Assembly (NCBI GenBank): GCA_035376985.1
Contig: DAOSSA010000008.1
Location: forward strand, 20,432-84,431
From: Brevifilum sp029548365
GTDB taxonomy: Bacteria; Chloroflexota; Anaerolineae; Anaerolineales; Anaerolineaceae
Direction: 5' to 3'
Length of the DNA stretch: 64,000 bases
Below the pieces are notes generated by a model. The model was not told where the DNA came from and did not search any database. It saw nothing but the letters and a program-made list of their open reading frames with translations. The position numbers and the translations under genes are program-made. This document shows, piece by piece, positions 18,021 through 26,188 of this stretch. Position 1 is the first letter of the stretch. Every line of letters starts with the position of its first letter.

Positions 18021-18671
18021 ATGGAAATTACCTGGCACGGACATTCTTGCTTCAGGATCACGGAGCGCGGTATGGCATCGGTGGTGACAGACCCTTACGA
18101 TCCGGCTGTTGTTGGAATTGACCCCGGTAAACTGCGTGCAGATGTGGTGACGGTCAGTTGTGAAGACCCAGCGCATAATTACCTTAACGCAATCCGTGGC
18201 AAGGCTTTTGAAATCACCGAGCCTGGTGAATATGAAATTGGCGGTGTGTTCATCACCGGCGTGCGGATTAATGGCAAAGGCAGAAAAACCGCGGCTGAAT
18301 CCGCTCGTAATACGGTGTATGTGATCGACTATAACGGTCTGACCGTCGCCCATCTTGGCGAGTTGAACAGTGTGCCCAGCCAGACAGAGGTTGAGGGCTT
18401 AGGTGAGGTAAAAATCGCCCTGGTGCCGATTGGAGGGGGTGCCAGCCTGAATGCAGCTCAAGCGGCCGAAGTGATCCGATTGCTCGAACCGGGCATCGCA
18501 ATCCCCATGCATTACGGGATGAGCAATTCCTTAATCAAACTGGACCCACTTTCCAAATTCCTCAAGGAAATGGGTTTGACCTCTATCGAAACTGAAGAGT
18601 CGATTAAACTCCAGAGTAGCGCATCCTTGCCTGAGGAAGTACGGGTCATGGTGCTTGATTTGAGCCTTTAA
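18021..18671 (+). CDS. Metallo-beta-lactamase-fold protein (COG2220 type) with degenerate metal site
   Basis: A 216-residue protein that starts MEITWHGHSCFRI, the hallmark N-terminus of UlaG/UPF0173-like MBL hydrolases. The start at 18021 is chosen because TTGGAGG lies 6 nt upstream. The canonical HxHxDH metal motif should follow VVTVS; here it is CEDPAH (residues 47-52), so the two leading histidines and the aspartate are replaced by Cys, Asp and Ala. The HLGD aspartate is Glu (HLGEL). PMHYG near the C-terminus is kept. Fold assignment is firm; hydrolase activity is doubtful. The protein may be structural, or it may bind a different metal. Confidence 0.8.
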   Translation: MEITWHGHSCFRITERGMASVVTDPYDPAVVGIDPGKLRADVVTVSCEDPAHNYLNAIRGKAFEITEPGEYEIGGVFITGVRINGKGRKTAAESARNTVYVIDYNGLTVAHLGELNSVPSQTEVEGLGEVKIALVPIGGGASLNAAQAAEVIRLLEPGIAIPMHYGMSNSLIKLDPLSKFLKEMGLTSIETEESIKLQSSASLPEEVRVMVLDLSL

Positions 18672-18702
18672 TCAAGAAACCCATGTTGTAAAGGAATGAA
18701 CT

Positions 18703-19005
18703 ATGAACGTCAAAGTCATCATGTCCTGGGATATCAAAGAAGGTCAAGAACAGGAGTATTTTGAGTTTGTTGTGCGTCATTTTATGCCTGGGGTCCAAAA
18801 AATGGGCATGGCTATCAGCGATGCGTGGGTGACAATCTACGGTGATCATCCTCAGATTATGGTCAGTGCAGTGGTACCCGGCTTGCAAAAAGCACAGCAT
18901 ATTATCCGTTCTGAAGACTGGGAAAGCTTGAATGATAATTTACTGGTTTTCGTTGAGAATTACCAGCTTAAGATGGCGCCTTTAGAAGGTGGATTTCAAT
19001 TTTAA
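18703..19005 (+). CDS. Hypothetical 100-residue protein
   Basis: A soluble small protein with no recognised family. The alternating strand/helix pattern and the opening VKVIMSWDIKEGQEQEYFEF suggest a dimeric alpha/beta-barrel fold (ferredoxin-like), which is inference. AAAGGAATGAACT precedes its ATG. Its stop overlaps the mutY start by 1 nt, so the pair is likely co-translated. It lies 31 bp after the MBL-fold gene, forming a short operon through pcm. Confidence 0.7.
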   Translation: MNVKVIMSWDIKEGQEQEYFEFVVRHFMPGVQKMGMAISDAWVTIYGDHPQIMVSAVVPGLQKAQHIIRSEDWESLNDNLLVFVENYQLKMAPLEGGFQF

Positions 19006-20090
19006 TGGAGTTTGTGCAGCACTTATTGGAATGGTATGGTAAAAACGCCAGGGAATTACCCTGGCGTTCTGATACATCTGCCTATAAGACCTGGATTTCT
19101 GAAATTATGCTTCAGCAAACCCGGGTTGAGATGGTGATCCCATATTTCAACCGTTGGATGGATCAATTCCCGGATATCTACACACTGGCTTCTGCTGATG
19201 AGCAGGTAGTATTGTCAGCCTGGGAGGGTCTGGGTTACTACAGCCGGGCGCGTAACCTGCACCGGACTGCGAAACACGTGGTGGAAACCTTCGGTGGGCA
19301 GTTGCCCCGAAGCAGCGAGTTGCTAAAAAGCCTGCCCGGTATCGGGGATTATACGGCAGGCGCGATCGCTTCGATCGCCTTTGGAGAGGACGTGCCGGCT
19401 GTTGACGGCAATGTTCGGCGGGTGCTGGCGCGATATTTTGACGTCAGCCTGCCTGCACGCAGCTTCAGCGGTGCGCAAGAACTCCGGCGGTTGGCTGAAG
19501 CGCATCTTCCACCTGGCAGGGCAGGCGACTACAACCAGGCGCTGATGGAGCTTGGTGCGTTGATTTGCCGGCCGAAAAACCCGCTTTGCAGTGCTTGCCC
19601 AATTGTAGAAGGGTGCAGGGCATACCTTTACGACCTGCAAGCCCTGCGACCGGTAACAGCTCCGGGCAAGAAAACGCCGCATCTCACGGTGACAGCGGCT
19701 GTTATCCGCCGGGGCGACCAGGTACTGCTTGCGCAGCGCCCTCCAGGTGCTCTGCTCGGGAGTTTATGGGAATTTCCAGGGGGCACCCTGGAAGAGAGCG
19801 ATGCTGATTTATCCGCCTGTCTGCAGCGAGAAATCCGGGAGGAATTGGGTGTAGCAATCAACGTGGGGCAAGCCTTTGGATGCTATCGGCACGCATATTC
19901 GCACTTCAAGATTACTTTGCATGCATTTTTGTGCAGCCTGTCACCCGGTGCTGAGCCCCAGCCGTTGGAAGGTCAGGATCTGGCGTGGGTGAAAATCGAA
20001 TCCCTGCCGGATTATCCCATGGGCAAAGTGGACCGCCTGATTTCCAGGCGATTGATCGGGGAGGACGAAAATGAAACGCTACCAGGATGA
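19005..20090 (+). CDS. mutY: A/G-specific adenine glycosylase MutY
   Basis: A 361-residue base-excision repair enzyme that removes adenine opposite 8-oxoguanine. The helix-hairpin-helix is LPGIGDYTAGAIASIAFG (near residue 110) with the catalytic Asp in PAVDGNVRRV. A 4Fe-4S cluster motif C-x6-C-x2-C-x5-C begins at ICRPKNPLC (near 187). The C-terminal MutT-like domain (about 225-355) has WEFPGG and REIREELGV, a near-Nudix box with one extra residue. Full length. It overlaps pcm by 20 nt. Confidence 0.95.
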   Translation: MEFVQHLLEWYGKNARELPWRSDTSAYKTWISEIMLQQTRVEMVIPYFNRWMDQFPDIYTLASADEQVVLSAWEGLGYYSRARNLHRTAKHVVETFGGQLPRSSELLKSLPGIGDYTAGAIASIAFGEDVPAVDGNVRRVLARYFDVSLPARSFSGAQELRRLAEAHLPPGRAGDYNQALMELGALICRPKNPLCSACPIVEGCRAYLYDLQALRPVTAPGKKTPHLTVTAAVIRRGDQVLLAQRPPGALLGSLWEFPGGTLEESDADLSACLQREIREELGVAINVGQAFGCYRHAYSHFKITLHAFLCSLSPGAEPQPLEGQDLAWVKIESLPDYPMGKVDRLISRRLIGEDENETLPG

Positions 20091-20715
20091 ACGTGAACGT
20101 ATGGTCACCCACCAGATCGCCAGGCGGGGGATTAACGATGAACGGGTGCTGGAAGCCATGCGCACAGTGCCCAGGCATCTTTTTATCTCGGAGGATGCGC
20201 GCACTGCTGCCTATGCCGACAGCCCGGTACAGATTGGCAGCGGGCAAACTATTTCGCAGCCCTTTATTGTGGCTTTGATGACGGAACTCCTGGAAGTACA
20301 TGCCGAGCACCGCGTTCTGGACGTGGGCACTGGCTCGGGCTACCAGGCTGCAATTCTGGGGGAACTAGCTGCTGAGGTGGTCTCGATTGAGCGGCGCCCT
20401 GAACTGGCGCAAAGAGCCAGAGAGACTCTGGAAAGCCTGGGCTATCAGCATGTTAAGGTGGTTGTCGGCGATGGCAGCCTGGGCTATCGACCTGCTGCAC
20501 CCTATGACCGCATCCTGGTGGCTGCGGCTGCACCAGCGGCACCGCAGGCGTTGTTAGACCAGTTAGCACCCGATGGGCGTTTGGTGCTCCCGGTGGGAGC
20601 CCGCTTTTCGCAGCATTTAGAGGTTTGGACGCGCAAAGATGATCAATTCATCCAGTCTGTAGACATCCCGGTGATATTTGTTCCACTGATTGGCGAGGAG
20701 GGCTGGAGCGGCTAA
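20071..20715 (+). CDS. pcm: Protein-L-isoaspartate O-methyltransferase
   Basis: A 214-residue SAM-dependent enzyme that repairs isoaspartyl residues in aged proteins. The SAM motif VLDVGTGSGYQAAIL is near residue 85. The N-terminal VPRHLFI and IGSGQTISQP segments are characteristic of PCMT. Its start lies inside mutY (20-nt overlap), linking DNA and protein damage repair in one transcript. Confidence 0.95.
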   Translation: MKRYQDERERMVTHQIARRGINDERVLEAMRTVPRHLFISEDARTAAYADSPVQIGSGQTISQPFIVALMTELLEVHAEHRVLDVGTGSGYQAAILGELAAEVVSIERRPELAQRARETLESLGYQHVKVVVGDGSLGYRPAAPYDRILVAAAAPAAPQALLDQLAPDGRLVLPVGARFSQHLEVWTRKDDQFIQSVDIPVIFVPLIGEEGWSG

Positions 20716-20753
20716 CCTGGCACAAGCGGTGTTAGGCGTGTGTTCCTCCCGAT

Positions 20754-21665
20754 CTAATGTTCGAACGCGTTGGGGACAAGGAAAAGAATCACCGCCAGGA
20801 TGGTGAATCCGGCTCCGCCAATTAAGCCCACGGGTGTTGGTCCGAGGAGCGTGTTGGGTTCCCCTTGAACGAACAGCAAACTGAGGGCAGCGATCCCATT
20901 CAGCGCACCGTGACCGATGACCGCTGGCCAGATACTGCCCCCTTTAATTGACATCCACCCGAACACGACACCGGTAACGATACAGAACCAGACCATCGCC
21001 AGGGGGCCCAGGAAGGGCGCACCGAAGTAGCCTGAACCGTAGTTGTAGCCCATCAGGATTAACGGCCAATGCCACACTCCCCAAGTGACGCCTGTTAGCA
21101 GGCTGGCTTTGCGTCCGCCCAGGGGCAGCAGTTTGGGCAGCAGATAACCACGCCATCCGAACTCTTCACCAAAGGATGGCAGTGCGTTCAACACCGGGGC
21201 AATGAGGGTGGCTTGCAAGGCTTGCACTCCAACCACGAACCATGGGCTAAAATTCTCAGCGCCAGCCGCTTTCATTTCTGCTGTCAGCAAACTGAGGTTG
21301 GAATCATAATTTCCTGGAAACAGCACAAAGAATACTCCCATACCGATGATGGTGAATAGACCTGGCAGCAACCATGCAGCCAGAAAATACAGCCAGCGCC
21401 CCTGTCTGAAATTTGGTTTGAGGTACAGGTTTTGTTTGCCTTCTTTGGTGATGACACGGGTGATGATATTCGCCAGGGCAGGGCCGAACATGTAAAATGT
21501 AGCCATCAGGAGCAGCGCCAGGCTGACAGGGATGTTCGCGATGATCAGAAAGGGGCTGTCTTCCAATCCGCCGGTCAGGTAGATCACCATGGCGGTTGCC
21601 CAGGAGATTCCAAACGAGAGGGTGATAAACCAGTAAATCCTGTTAAGTTCTTTTTTTTGTATCAT
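20754..21665 (-). CDS. CPBP family intramembrane metalloprotease
   Basis: A 303-residue protein with about seven hydrophobic segments. The CPBP/Rce1 motifs are present: EEFGWRGYLLPKL (the EExxxR motif), HWPLIL and GHGALNG, which supply the Glu and His ligands. Members are CAAX-protease or bacteriocin-immunity relatives; the natural substrate is unknown. It converges with pcm, 38 bp away, and has GAGG upstream of its ATG. Confidence 0.88.
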   Translation of the reverse strand: MIQKKELNRIYWFITLSFGISWATAMVIYLTGGLEDSPFLIIANIPVSLALLLMATFYMFGPALANIITRVITKEGKQNLYLKPNFRQGRWLYFLAAWLLPGLFTIIGMGVFFVLFPGNYDSNLSLLTAEMKAAGAENFSPWFVVGVQALQATLIAPVLNALPSFGEEFGWRGYLLPKLLPLGGRKASLLTGVTWGVWHWPLILMGYNYGSGYFGAPFLGPLAMVWFCIVTGVVFGWMSIKGGSIWPAVIGHGALNGIAALSLLFVQGEPNTLLGPTPVGLIGGAGFTILAVILFLVPNAFEH

Positions 21666-21958
21666 ATTTGTTACCTCATCCTGAGCCTGGTTAATTGAAT
21701 GTATTTAACCGGGCCTAATTTTACCAACACGTCTTTTCCTGCCCCAAATTATTATTCATTGTACTTTAAAATTTCGAACGATAATGGCGATTTCTACCGG
21801 GTTTAGCGTCTGAACTTCACGGGCAGGATATTTCCGCATCGGCATTCTTCAGAAATCGGGCATATATATTTAACAGATGAGCAATAAATAAAATTAATGC
21901 CTTCAGGTGTATAATTGATGTAACAATAACCTTCAGTAAATAATAATAGGAGCTAAAA

Positions 21959-22969
21959 ATGAAACAGCGTTTACTGATTCTGTTGGGTGTATTGGTGATT
22001 GTGCCCATTCTGTTGGCCTGTAGTTTATTGAATTCTTTCTCTAATGAAAGCCAGGATTTGGAGAGCACCCGTATAGCCCTGGCTATCCAACAAACCAGCA
22101 TCGCCATTGAGCAAACGAGCAAGGCGCAGGTTGAACCGACGCTCGCTGAAACAGAGCCGCCTGCCCAGCCGACGGATGTTGAGCCGACAGCGGTGACCCT
22201 TGAACAACCAACTCCCATTGTGGCTGTGACTGAAACTAAAATTGAAACTCCGAAAACCTTTGAGGAATGGCTGAAGGATGTTCGAATTCTGTATTATGAT
22301 GATATGTTCGGCTCGGGGCAGCCGATGGTGATTCAAGATGCCATCGATGGGTTGAGATTGGCAAGAAACACGACCAATGTGCATGATGCCATGGGCAATT
22401 TACTCTCCAATTTGAATTCAGCCACTGACTGGGATCTGATCATTATTGGCGCTGAATCCAGGGATAATATTTCCGGCGAGTACTTTGATGCGCTTGACAT
22501 TCAGCTTGACCGCGGCGCCAGCATCATCCTGGAGATCTGGTATATCGATGATGTGACTTATGGGCGCATCCAGACGTTGATGCAGCGCTGTGGAATTGCC
22601 TTCCAGGAGGATTGGCAGCGGGATATTGACGATAACCTGAACCTGTATGTGGTGTACCTGCTCGACCCGGAACATCCGCTGTTTGCTGAACCCAATACGA
22701 TCAGCATGTTAACTCCCTATGGTGTGATCTGGTACGGTGACGCGGGCGATTTTCTGAAGGTCAAACCAGATTCTGAGGCGCGTTTGCTGGGTGGAATCCT
22801 GCCTAAAGATGCGTCAAAATTCGGGTTACTGGCGGAGTGCCTGGAGGGACGCATGATCTGGCAAACCTTCTCGACCCATGATTACAAAACCCAGGCTATG
22901 ACCGATCTGTGGCAAAACTATATCATGTATACATTGAACGCACGGTACAACTATTTGCAGGAAGAATAA
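21959..22969 (+). CDS. Lipoprotein of unknown function
   Basis: A 336-residue protein with a signal peptide ending ILLAC (Cys21). A Thr/Pro/Glu-rich linker follows (about 45-90), then a globular domain of about 240 residues that begins FEEWLKDVRILYYDD. The globular part has alternating strands and helices (WDLIIIGAES, ASIILEIWYID) and looks like a Rossmann-type or glutamine-amidotransferase-like fold, but no family motif is recognised. A TATAAT at 21910-21915 and ATAGGAG before the ATG support expression. A terminator follows. Confidence 0.75.
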   Translation: MKQRLLILLGVLVIVPILLACSLLNSFSNESQDLESTRIALAIQQTSIAIEQTSKAQVEPTLAETEPPAQPTDVEPTAVTLEQPTPIVAVTETKIETPKTFEEWLKDVRILYYDDMFGSGQPMVIQDAIDGLRLARNTTNVHDAMGNLLSNLNSATDWDLIIIGAESRDNISGEYFDALDIQLDRGASIILEIWYIDDVTYGRIQTLMQRCGIAFQEDWQRDIDDNLNLYVVYLLDPEHPLFAEPNTISMLTPYGVIWYGDAGDFLKVKPDSEARLLGGILPKDASKFGLLAECLEGRMIWQTFSTHDYKTQAMTDLWQNYIMYTLNARYNYLQEE

Positions 22970-22991
22970 CTTCTTTTGCTTAAATACCAGG

Positions 22992-23027
22992 AAGTCCCCG
23001 GTAAAACCCGCCGGGGGCTTATTTTTT
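22992..23027 (+). terminator. Rho-independent terminator after lipoprotein gene
   Basis: AAGTCCCCGG (22992-23001) pairs with CCGGGGGCTT (23011-23020), with one G-T, and is followed by A and six T. Confidence 0.9.
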
Positions 23028-23157
23028 AACTGGCGGTACTTTGTTCAGATTTCACATACCTTGAAATTGCTGTAATAATACCAGCGATTCAATCCATGCC
23101 CTTTACCGGTCTGTGTGTTACTGTATGCTTTGCGGGTCACGAGCAGATCATTCAGGG

Positions 23158-23553
23158 CTATTCGCCGGTAAGCACATCTGCATTTCCGCCCAATTTTTCC
23201 TTCATCTTCATTAATAAGGCCTCGTCCGGCGTGCTCTGAGTCTGGCTGTACATGAAAACAGAAAGCATCATTTCGCAATCAGCTACTTCTTTGCTGATAT
23301 CCTCTTTTTTCACCCGGTCATTATTGCGGATCCAACCCTGCACACGCGAGACAATCTCATCAGCGTGAAAACCTTCTGCAGAGAAGGTCTTCAGCATATC
23401 AACTTCTTCAGCCGTGAGTTCATCTGAGTGGTGCGCCAGGTAGGCTTCAGCCAGTTCGCCCACTTCTGACAGGAAAAACCATAAGGCATCCTTGGCGCAG
23501 GGCCATTGCAGGCCGCGTGCAGCATAGTAGTTCTTGATGGTTTGAATATCCAT
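23158..23553 (-). CDS. MazG-like nucleotide pyrophosphohydrolase
   Basis: A 131-residue all-alpha NTP-PPase. SEVGELAEAYLAH near residue 30 supplies the ExxE metal motif and KEVADCEMML near residue 90 supplies the second ExxD motif, which together bind Mg2+. Such enzymes hydrolyse non-canonical or excess (d)NTPs to NMP and pyrophosphate. A GAAGGAGC ribosome site precedes the ATG. It is single-domain, unlike the tandem MazG of E. coli, and divergent from the YihY gene. Confidence 0.82.
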   Translation of the reverse strand: MDIQTIKNYYAARGLQWPCAKDALWFFLSEVGELAEAYLAHHSDELTAEEVDMLKTFSAEGFHADEIVSRVQGWIRNNDRVKKEDISKEVADCEMMLSVFMYSQTQSTPDEALLMKMKEKLGGNADVLTGE

Positions 23554-23724
23554 GAGCGCTCCTTCGTGCCATATTGACTTCCAGTGGCTATTATACTCCT
23601 TGAGGATGGCGGTGATGCAGGCTTGAAGTGGGTCAGTGAGGCTTGATGAAAGGCTCGCAGCCGTCGCCTGCAGTAAAAAACGGTATAATAATGCCAGAAT
23701 TCATGTAAAAAGCATACAGTCAGG

Positions 23725-24618
23725 ATGTTTAAAGACAATTTTCAAAAAGCAATAGTGTGGATAAAAAACCTCTATCATCGCGTTGATGATTTCAGCGGTG
23801 GGGCTTTAGGGGTTATCCGCACCACCACGGAAAGGTTTACCGAAGAACGCGGTTCTGAAACCGCAGCCAGCCTGGCTTACTTTGCGTTCTTTTCGATCTT
23901 TCCGATGCTGCTGGTGTTCATCGTGGTGGGCAGCTTTTTTTTGGATGCCGAGGTGGTTCAAATCCAGTTGTCAAACATTCTGGACGGCGTCATCCCGGGG
24001 GCTGAAAACCTGGTGTTTCAAAATATCAACCATGTGCTCAGGCTGCGCGGCGCGGTGTCATTTGTAGCATTATTGACGCTGGTTTGGTCTGCTACCAGTG
24101 TTTTCAATATCCTAGCCAGGAATGTCAACCGCGCCTTTCCAGATGCAGGCTTGTTGGATTTCTTTAAGGGTCGTTTGCGGGGATTAATGATCTTCTTTGG
24201 GATTGGCTTTCTGATGTTGCTGTCTTTGGTAGCTTCGACGTTGATTGGTTTGATCCCTGTAATTGAGATACCCATCAATGGGGTTTATTTGCACGAAACC
24301 ATCCTCTGGCAGATTGGTGGGTTTTTAGTGCCTGTTTTTCTAAACTGGTTGATGTTTTGGGGGCTGTACCAGTGGGTGCCCACCGTGCCAGTCAGCCGCA
24401 AGGCTTCGTTAATTGGGTCGCTGATCGCCGGTGTGGCCTGGGTGCTGCTCAATAACGTTTTCACCTGGTACCTGAGCAGCGGGCTCAGCCAGTATCAACT
24501 GATTTACGGCTCCCTGGGGACGATTGTGGCTTTATTATTCTGGGTTTACCTGACCGGGATTATTGTGTTGATCGGTGCACATCTGACGGCAGCGATTCAA
24601 GCTTCGCGGCGAAAATAA
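23725..24618 (+). CDS. YihY/BrkB family inner-membrane protein
   Basis: A 297-residue protein with about six transmembrane helices. It shows the family pattern: ETAASLAYFAFFSIFPMLLVF near residue 42 and a long loop before WSATSVFNILARNVNRAF. GSLGTIVALLFWVYLTGIIVLIGA lies at the C-terminal end (residues about 265-290). The family was once called RNase BN in error; its real role is unclear. A TATAAT about 40 nt upstream is a likely -10. Confidence 0.88.
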   Translation: MFKDNFQKAIVWIKNLYHRVDDFSGGALGVIRTTTERFTEERGSETAASLAYFAFFSIFPMLLVFIVVGSFFLDAEVVQIQLSNILDGVIPGAENLVFQNINHVLRLRGAVSFVALLTLVWSATSVFNILARNVNRAFPDAGLLDFFKGRLRGLMIFFGIGFLMLLSLVASTLIGLIPVIEIPINGVYLHETILWQIGGFLVPVFLNWLMFWGLYQWVPTVPVSRKASLIGSLIAGVAWVLLNNVFTWYLSSGLSQYQLIYGSLGTIVALLFWVYLTGIIVLIGAHLTAAIQASRRK

Positions 24619-24723
24619 AGACAATGACCCGGGAGTTGAACGCGCCTCCAGGCGTCGCGTGGAATCGAGGGTAATCATCGATCATCTCTTGTTTAAATAT
24701 CAACAATCGGAAGGATTCTGATT

Positions 24724-25884
24724 ATGAACAATTTTGAATATTTCAACCCCACCCGGATTGTTTTTGGTGAAGGTCAAATCTCAAGGTTGAGAGACCTTGT
24801 TCCACAGAGGGCATCGGTGTTATTGTGCTATGGGGGCGGATCTATCAAACGTAATGGGGTGTACGAGCAGGTCCTTACCGCGCTGGCAGGCTGGGAGTTA
24901 ATCGAATTTGGCGGGATTGAACCCAACCCGGATTTCGACACCGTGATGCACGCAATTCGATTGGGCCGCGATAAAGGGATTAATTTCGTCCTGGCGGTAG
25001 GCGGCGGCTCGGTGATCGACGGTGCGAAACTGATTGCAGCGGGAATCCCGTATCAACAGGGTGATGTTTGGGACATTGTGACCATGGATACCAAGCTCAG
25101 GCTGGGTGACGCGCTGCCCCTGGGGACGGTGTTAACCCTGCCAGCAACGGCTTCCGAAATGAACGGCACTTCTGTAATCTCGCGACGATCCACTCAGGAA
25201 AAACTGGCCTGGTTCTCCGAAGCCGCATTCCCGGTGTTTTCAATTTTAGATCCAACAACCACTTTCACCCTGCCGATCAAACAGGTACGCAACGGAGTTG
25301 TGGACGCCTATATCCATGCGATGGAGCAGTATGCCACCTACCCGGTGAACGCTCTGTTGCAGGACCGGCAGGCGGAGGGAATTTTAATCACCCTCCAAAC
25401 AGTGGGAGAAGATGCGCTCAAACAACCGCCGGATTACGATACGCGTGCAAATTTCATGTGGGCTGCAACCAGTGCTCTCAACAAGCTGATCAACAAGGGC
25501 GTACCGGAGGATTGGGCGACCCACAGGATTGGCCATGAGCTGACCGCGTTTTACGGTCTTGACCACGCTGAATCGCTGGCGGTAGTCTTGCCATATTTGC
25601 TATGGCACCAACGTCAGCAAAAGGCAGACAAATTGGTGCAATTTGCCCAACGGGTATGGGGGTTGCACGGTGATGGCGAAGCGGTTATTCGGGATGCTGT
25701 TGACAAAATGATCCTGTTTTTCAACCGCCTGGGAATGCCCACCAAATTGACGGACTTCCACATCGACCCGGATGAGGCAGCCGAACGCGTACGGGCACGT
25801 TTTGAATCTCGCCAGGTTTTACTGGGTGAGCGCAATCAAATCGATCCGGATACCGTTGCGGAAATATTGCGAATGAGCCAGTAG
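24724..25884 (+). CDS. Iron-containing alcohol dehydrogenase, YqhD-like
   Basis: A 386-residue group III alcohol dehydrogenase. FGEGQISRL opens the family pattern, and VGGGSVIDGAKLIA (near residue 95) is the nucleotide-binding GGGS. SEMNGTSVISR is close to the YqhD/BdhA subgroup, which prefers NADPH and reduces aldehydes. Metal ligands are Asp and His within VDAYIHAMEQ, GHELTAFYGLDH and neighbouring residues. A role in disposing of reducing power or toxic aldehydes during fermentation is likely but inferred. Confidence 0.9.
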   Translation: MNNFEYFNPTRIVFGEGQISRLRDLVPQRASVLLCYGGGSIKRNGVYEQVLTALAGWELIEFGGIEPNPDFDTVMHAIRLGRDKGINFVLAVGGGSVIDGAKLIAAGIPYQQGDVWDIVTMDTKLRLGDALPLGTVLTLPATASEMNGTSVISRRSTQEKLAWFSEAAFPVFSILDPTTTFTLPIKQVRNGVVDAYIHAMEQYATYPVNALLQDRQAEGILITLQTVGEDALKQPPDYDTRANFMWAATSALNKLINKGVPEDWATHRIGHELTAFYGLDHAESLAVVLPYLLWHQRQQKADKLVQFAQRVWGLHGDGEAVIRDAVDKMILFFNRLGMPTKLTDFHIDPDEAAERVRARFESRQVLLGERNQIDPDTVAEILRMSQ

Positions 25885-26188
25885 AATTAAGCTCAACCCG
25901 GGCTTTATTCAACATTGATGAGCATTGTGTCGCCAGGTTTTTAGTGTTTAAGATGAACACAGGCTTTGGCGTTTCTGTTTTAATAATTGCGGCTTAAAAT
26001 ACTCCGTATGAAGCCAGTCCTTTGAATTATTTGGTATAATCCTATATCAGGTGAAGAGAAGGAATGACATGTAATCAGTTAATGTTTGGTTTGCTTTGAT
26101 AGCAGAAACAGGAACTTTGTGTCGATAAACACATAAGGCGTTTTTCAATAAATGGCAAATCCACAACAATCAAATTGATTGGAAAACA
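25885..26188 (+). promoter_or_regulatory. Intergenic region with promoter of the sugar ABC operon
   Basis: A 304-bp region. TATAAT lies at 26035-26040, with TTGAAT (26021-26026) close upstream; the spacing is shorter than ideal. An 11-codon frame starts at ATG 26064 after AGAAGG; whether it is translated is unknown. Nothing else is evident. Confidence 0.4.
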
